A DNA stretch of 64,000 nt from Methylophilales bacterium BACL14 MAG-120910-bin43 (GTDB lineage Bacteria > Pseudomonadota > Gammaproteobacteria > Burkholderiales > Methylophilaceae), in NCBI GenBank assembly GCA_905181685.1, contig CAJIYK010000003.1:1-64000 (forward strand), in the 5' to 3' direction. The position numbers and the translations under genes are program-made. Each line of letters begins with the position of its first letter. The first letter of the stretch is position 1. This document shows, piece after piece, positions 60,377 through 64,000 of the stretch. The notes under the pieces were generated by a model. The model worked only from the letters and a program-made list of their open reading frames with translations, made no database searches and had not been told where the DNA came from.

Positions 60377-60472
60377 AAAAACCCTTTTTTAAATAAGTTA
60401 ATTCAAATTTATTATAAAATTTGCAATTAGATTAGCATGATAAAATGAAAAGTCATTTTTGAGAAACTTTCT

Positions 60473-61038
60473 ATGAATAAATTTTTATATTTGATCCTTT
60501 TGGCATGCTCTTATGTTCGTGTTCAGGAGATAAAAAAAATAACTTTAATGGTTCTGACATAACAAAAGCAAAAATTAATGGGAATTTTAGCCTGACCGAC
60601 CAATATGGTAAAAATATAACATTAACTGATTTTAAGGGGAATGTTGTTGCAATCTTTTTTGGCTTTGCCAATTGTCCAGATATCTGCCCAACCACTTTAG
60701 TTGAATTAAAAGAAATCGATAAAAGAATTAATAATAAAAATTTTAAAGTATTATTTGTGACATTGGATCCAGATAGAGATACCCAAGCGGTCCTAAAAGA
60801 TTATTTAGCATCTTTTAATCAGTCTTTTATCGGATTAACCGGGAGCATAGAAGATATAGAAAAAACGGCTCGGCAATATAAAATCTTTAGGTTGAAAGTA
60901 GGGGAAGGAGATAGCTATACCATTGACCATTCCTCAGCAATATATATGGTTGATAAAGAGGGTGATGTTAGGCTTCGCTATCCCTATGGATTCAAAATTG
61001 AAGGTATTGTTGAGGATATTAAGAAGTTAATCGAGTGA
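60473..61038 (+). CDS. SCO1/SenC/PrrC family copper chaperone lipoprotein (one frame break)
   Basis: Thioredoxin-fold protein that helps metallate cytochrome c oxidase. The copper ligands are the CPDICPTT pair (Cys-x3-Cys) and His in YTIDHSSAIYMVDKEG, with LFVTLDPDRDT between. The ATG at 60473 begins a lipoprotein signal peptide (NKFLYLILL), which joins LLCSCSGDKK after a one-base correction near 60505. That makes it a lipoprotein with Cys at the LCSC lipobox. An ATG at 60505 would leave no signal peptide. The 3' end overlaps that of the convergent peptidase gene by 12 bases. Confidence 0.92.
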
Positions 61039-61752
61039 ATAAAGGCTAAAACCTTTATTCTTTAAAAAATTTTCAGCTAATTTATAATCTGGGTTAATTT
61101 TTTCAACTAAATTCCAAAAATTTCTTGAATGGTTCATGTGAGTTAAATGTGCAAACTCATGACAAATTACATAGTCTATGACATAAGGATCTGCTTGAAT
61201 AAGTCGCCAATTTATTCTGACCTCAGTCTTACTGTTACATGTCCCCCACCTAGTTTTTGCATTCGATAGTAGTATTGAGTTTGAGGGGATTGAGTTTATT
61301 TTTGAAATTTCGTAGGCTCTTTGTGAAAAATAGTCTAGCGCTGTTTCTTTTAGCCACTTTATAAAAAAAGTTTTAATTTTTTCTTGGTTAGTAGGGTCTT
61401 TGAAGTGAATATTTAAGCTCTCTGTGTCGCACCATTCTATTTTATTTTTACCTTGGAATAGGGAAAGTTGAATCTTTTTCCCAAGTAGATTAAAAGTAGC
61501 GCCATTTTCAATAATGAGTTTTTTCTTTTGAGGCTCTATAAGTGCTAATTTTTTTTTAATCCAATTTATTTTTGATGATATAAGCTGATTAATTTTTCTT
61601 TCTGTCATGTAAAAGGGCGCGCTTACGATCAGGCCATTTTCGGTAATTTTTAAGCTTAATGTTTTTTTAGATTTTTTAATTAACTGATATTTTAATGATT
61701 CATCATTTGATAATGGAAATTCAACAATTTTTTTTGAATTAAAGTTAAACAT
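61027..61752 (-). CDS. YgjP-like M48/DUF45 metallopeptidase
   Basis: A 241-residue protein with a zinc-peptidase motif VICHEFAHLTHMNHSRNFW near residue 193 (His-Glu-x2-His plus downstream His) and a preceding NAKTRWGTCNSK that is characteristic of the YgjP/DUF45 family. The N-terminal half (KKSKKTLSLKITENGLIVSAP) is a beta-rich domain common to these proteins. No signal peptide is present, so it is cytoplasmic. The physiological substrate is unknown. Its start overlaps plsC by eight bases. The frame is intact. Confidence 0.88.
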   Translation of the reverse strand: MFNFNSKKIVEFPLSNDESLKYQLIKKSKKTLSLKITENGLIVSAPFYMTERKINQLISSKINWIKKKLALIEPQKKKLIIENGATFNLLGKKIQLSLFQGKNKIEWCDTESLNIHFKDPTNQEKIKTFFIKWLKETALDYFSQRAYEISKINSIPSNSILLSNAKTRWGTCNSKTEVRINWRLIQADPYVIDYVICHEFAHLTHMNHSRNFWNLVEKINPDYKLAENFLKNKGFSLYSLD

Positions 61753-62449
61753 TTATCTTTAGCATTTCTTTTTCTATCCAGTCTTTTGTTTCTTGATTTA
61801 TTTTGTCAGCCTTTGCTTTATCACTTGAAATTACTTTTCCTATCGAAACAGTAATGACTCCTGATTTTTTAATAATAGAATTTTTTGGCCAGAAAAATCC
61901 AGCATTATGTGCGACAGGAAGAATAGGTATTTTAGTTTGCGATGCCAGCCAGGCACCACCGATATGATACTTGCCAATTTCTTTAGGTTTTATTCTTGTG
62001 CCTTCAGGGAAGATAACAATACAGAATCCTTTTCTAATTCGATCAAGGCCTTGTTCTAGCATTTGGTTTAATGATTTCTTGCCTAACGATCGGTCAATTG
62101 CAATGGGTGAAGTCATCGCTAAACCCCAACCAAAAAAAGGGACAAATAATAATTCACGTTTCATTACCCACACCTGAGGAGGAAAAATTTTTTGAAATGC
62201 TAACGTTTCCCAGGCTGATTGATGTTTAGATAAAATTATGAAGGGGTTTTTAGGAATATTTTCTTGGCCTTTTATCCTAAATGTGATGTTACAAGTCCAT
62301 TTCAACCAAACCAACATTGTTTTGGCCCATAAAGAAATAAATTTATAGCGATGCATTGGCGAAGCTGGGAAGGTGAGTATTGAAAGCAATGTAAATGGAA
62401 TTGTAAAAATCCACATACCCAACTGAAATAATATTGATCTTAATAACAT
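61745..62449 (-). CDS. plsC: 1-acyl-sn-glycerol-3-phosphate acyltransferase
   Basis: Acylates lysophosphatidic acid to phosphatidic acid. The 234-residue membrane-associated enzyme starts with a hydrophobic segment (LGMWIFTIPFTLLSIL). The active-site block is ILSKHQSAWETLAFQ, with Glu in the position of the usual Asp of HxxxxD, as in other HQSxWE-type bacterial PlsC. VIFPEGTRIKP is motif III. It lies two bases downstream of gmhB and overlaps the YgjP-like gene. The frame is intact. Confidence 0.93.
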   Translation of the reverse strand: MLLRSILFQLGMWIFTIPFTLLSILTFPASPMHRYKFISLWAKTMLVWLKWTCNITFRIKGQENIPKNPFIILSKHQSAWETLAFQKIFPPQVWVMKRELLFVPFFGWGLAMTSPIAIDRSLGKKSLNQMLEQGLDRIRKGFCIVIFPEGTRIKPKEIGKYHIGGAWLASQTKIPILPVAHNAGFFWPKNSIIKKSGVITVSIGKVISSDKAKADKINQETKDWIEKEMLKINV

Positions 62450-62451
62450 TA

Positions 62452-62991
62452 CTATTCCATTTTAATTATGAATTTGGAAGCCTCAAGGAGATTATCAAAA
62501 ATTAAGGTATTACTTGGGAAGGATTTCTTTTTTTCAACATCCTTTCCATTACCCGTTCTGACAAGAATAGGTTGGGCCTCAGATTTTGAATAAGCCTCTA
62601 AGTCTCTTGTTGAATCGCCAATAGCAGGTATTTTTTCTAAATTAATACTGTAGTGTTCTTTTATTTTTTGCATTAATCCAGTTTTTGGTTTTCTGCATGC
62701 ACAGTCATCTTCCTTAACATGAGGGCAATAAAAAATTTTATCAATCTTGCCCTTTTTCTTATCTAGCAAATCTTGCATTTTTTTATGAATATTGTCTAAG
62801 GTAACATTGCTAATTAATTTTTTACCAATAGCACTTTGGTTTGTTGCCACAACCACAGTATATCCATTTTTATTCAATAAACTAATTGCTTCAAGGCTTC
62901 CTTCGATGGGGACCCACTCCTCAGGACTTTTTATGGAATGAACGCTGTCTTTATTGATGACGCCGTCTCTATCCAAAATCACTAATTTCAT
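62452..62991 (-). CDS. gmhB: D-glycero-beta-D-manno-heptose 1,7-bisphosphate 7-phosphatase
   Basis: HAD phosphatase in ADP-heptose synthesis for the lipopolysaccharide core. LVILDRDGVINKDS is motif I, with catalytic Asp8 and Asp10. VVVATNQSAIGK is motif II, and the four-Cys zinc loop shows as FYCPHVKEDDCACRKPKTG. IGDSTRDLEAY is motif III. The 179-residue length is normal. glyS-gmhB-plsC is a common betaproteobacterial series. The frame is intact. Confidence 0.94.
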   Translation of the reverse strand: MKLVILDRDGVINKDSVHSIKSPEEWVPIEGSLEAISLLNKNGYTVVVATNQSAIGKKLISNVTLDNIHKKMQDLLDKKKGKIDKIFYCPHVKEDDCACRKPKTGLMQKIKEHYSINLEKIPAIGDSTRDLEAYSKSEAQPILVRTGNGKDVEKKKSFPSNTLIFDNLLEASKFIIKME

Positions 62992-62992
62992 C

Positions 62993-64000
62993 TCAAGAGG
63001 CTAATTTAGAAATATCAGCAACACAGTTTAAATTTTGTCTTAACTTGAACAGCAGGCTATATCGATTATTTTTGATTTTGGAATCATCAGCATTTACCAT
63101 TACTTTTTCAAAGAAATTATTTATTGGCGTATTTAAAATGACTAAATTTTTTAATGCACTTATAAAATCATTCTTAATTAAGCATTGATTAATTTTTGGC
63201 TCAAGATCCAACAAAACTTTATGAAGCATAATTTCTTCATTCTCTATTAGAAGATTTTCATCAATAGGGTTAATGGAAATTTTGTCTGCTTTTTTGAGGA
63301 TATTAGATACCCGTTTATTTGCTGATGAGAGTGTCTCAGATTCCTTGAGTTTTACAAATTCAGAGATTGCTTCTAAGCGTTCTAAAATATCATGAATTTT
63401 TTCTGGTCTTGAAGATACGAGTGCATCAACTATCTCATTGGAATAACCAAGGTCTTTAAGGTAGTTGAACAGTCTTTCATAGAGGAAATTAGTTAAACTT
63501 ACCCTAGCAGAATCATTTTTATCTATGAAGTCATCGATTAATGTATTTAGATTGATTGGCAATTTTTTTTCTATGATCAGTCTTATTACACCTATGGCGT
63601 TTCTCCTTAAGCCAAAGGGATCTTTCTCGCCTGTTGGAATTTCATTTATAGAAAATAAATCAATCAGGGTTGTAAATTTGTCAGCAATTGCAAGCATAAA
63701 ACCTAACTCATCTCTTGGTAGTGAATCATTAGAGAATCTTGGCTTATAGTGATCTTCAATCGCATTGGCAAAACTTTCATTTTTATTTTCGTTAAGTGCA
63801 TAGTAGTGCCCCATTATTCCTTGCAGTTTTGGAAATTCACCTACCATGAGGCTTAAAAGGTCTGCTTTAGAAAAAAGACTTAACTCCATTGGATCAATAT
63901 TAAATTCTATATTTAAATTTTTGGTTAAGTACTCTAGCTTTTGAGCAACTCTCTCCGCCCGATCTTTTTGTGATCCTAGCTTGTGATGGTAGATAACGTT
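62993..64000 (-). CDS. glyS: Glycyl-tRNA synthetase beta subunit, C-terminal part, cut by window edge
   Basis: Beta subunit of the tetrameric GlyRS. The visible 336 residues cover the conserved LGSQKDRAERVAQKLEYL, KADLLSLMVGEFPKLQGIMGHYYA, LPRDELGFMLAIADKFTTLIDLF and GEKDPFGLRRNAIGVIRLI, followed by the helical anticodon-binding region. The stop is at 62993-62995. The frame is open to 64000, so the N-terminal half lies outside the window. It lies one base upstream of gmhB. Confidence 0.96.
   Translation of the reverse strand, partial: NVIYHHKLGSQKDRAERVAQKLEYLTKNLNIEFNIDPMELSLFSKADLLSLMVGEFPKLQGIMGHYYALNENKNESFANAIEDHYKPRFSNDSLPRDELGFMLAIADKFTTLIDLFSINEIPTGEKDPFGLRRNAIGVIRLIIEKKLPINLNTLIDDFIDKNDSARVSLTNFLYERLFNYLKDLGYSNEIVDALVSSRPEKIHDILERLEAISEFVKLKESETLSSANKRVSNILKKADKISINPIDENLLIENEEIMLHKVLLDLEPKINQCLIKNDFISALKNLVILNTPINNFFEKVMVNADDSKIKNNRYSLLFKLRQNLNCVADISKLAS

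Overview
The window is a dense, AT-rich chromosomal segment (about one third G+C by eye) from a Gram-negative bacterium with a streamlined genome. Gene content and order point to Betaproteobacteria: dciA-M23-secA, tgt-yajC-secD-secF, recA-recX-alaS-lysC, yjgA/pmbA, mlaA, bamC beside dapA, and the pcnB-folK-dNK-panB-panC-panD block. Low G+C, short intergenic gaps, a H+-pumping pyrophosphatase, photolyase, an ETF/ETF-QO set and two ferredoxin-NADP reductases fit a small-genome Methylophilaceae member (OM43 / Methylopumilus type). No methylotrophy gene lies in the window, so the family assignment is an inference. No mobile element, prophage, CRISPR array, toxin or defence gene was found, and no gene-free stretch exceeds about 225 bases.

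Layout. 1-9 kb: an exported beta-helix-like repeat protein cut by the edge, H+-PPase, TauE permease, DciA, M23 peptidase, SecA, DUF1289, endonuclease III and RnfB. 9-14.2 kb: an electron-transfer island, fpr, ETF-QO, etfB, etfA and a second fpr. 14.3-19 kb: dapA, bamC, an MBL hydrolase, pyrD and a GST-like protein. 19-27 kb (minus strand): tgt, yajC, secD, secF, a CorC-like protein, clpS and clpA. 27-35 kb: pssA, leuA, a HAD phosphatase, YpjD, ffh, tRNA-Lys, an exported trypsin-TPR protease, two near-identical tRNA-Arg genes and an unknown lipoprotein. 35-39.7 kb: msrA, DUF1993, DoxX, a K+ channel, a SulP transporter, a SOUL protein and tRNA-Ser. 39.7-47.6 kb (minus): mog, thiL, pgpA, cinA, recA, recX, alaS and lysC. 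47.6-64 kb: PDZ protein, yjgA/pmbA, mlaA, photolyase, rlmH, rsfS, pantothenate and folate genes, pcnB, cobalamin adenosyltransferase, murI, ilvE, SCO1, a YgjP-like peptidase, plsC, gmhB and glyS (partial).

The most important caution is that 32 conserved genes, many indispensable (secA, alaS, secD, dapA, pyrD, lysC, leuA), are interrupted by about 55 single-base frame breaks. In most cases the homologous reading continues at once in another frame. This looks like residual indel error in the sequence, not decay. Genes are therefore annotated at full corrected extent, with each break noted. Breaks concentrate at about 11.6-21.5 kb and 35-42 kb, while 30-35 kb and 46-51 kb are clean.

No clear new multi-gene system is visible. 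The best leads are a PanB homologue lacking its expected catalytic Glu and glycine-rich loop, the ETF island flanked by two different FNRs, the tandem tRNA-Arg pair differing only at the wobble base, a perfect palindrome filling the tRNA-Lys promoter spacer, an acidic insert in BamC, and the unknown exported proteins at 1-417 and 33946-35055.
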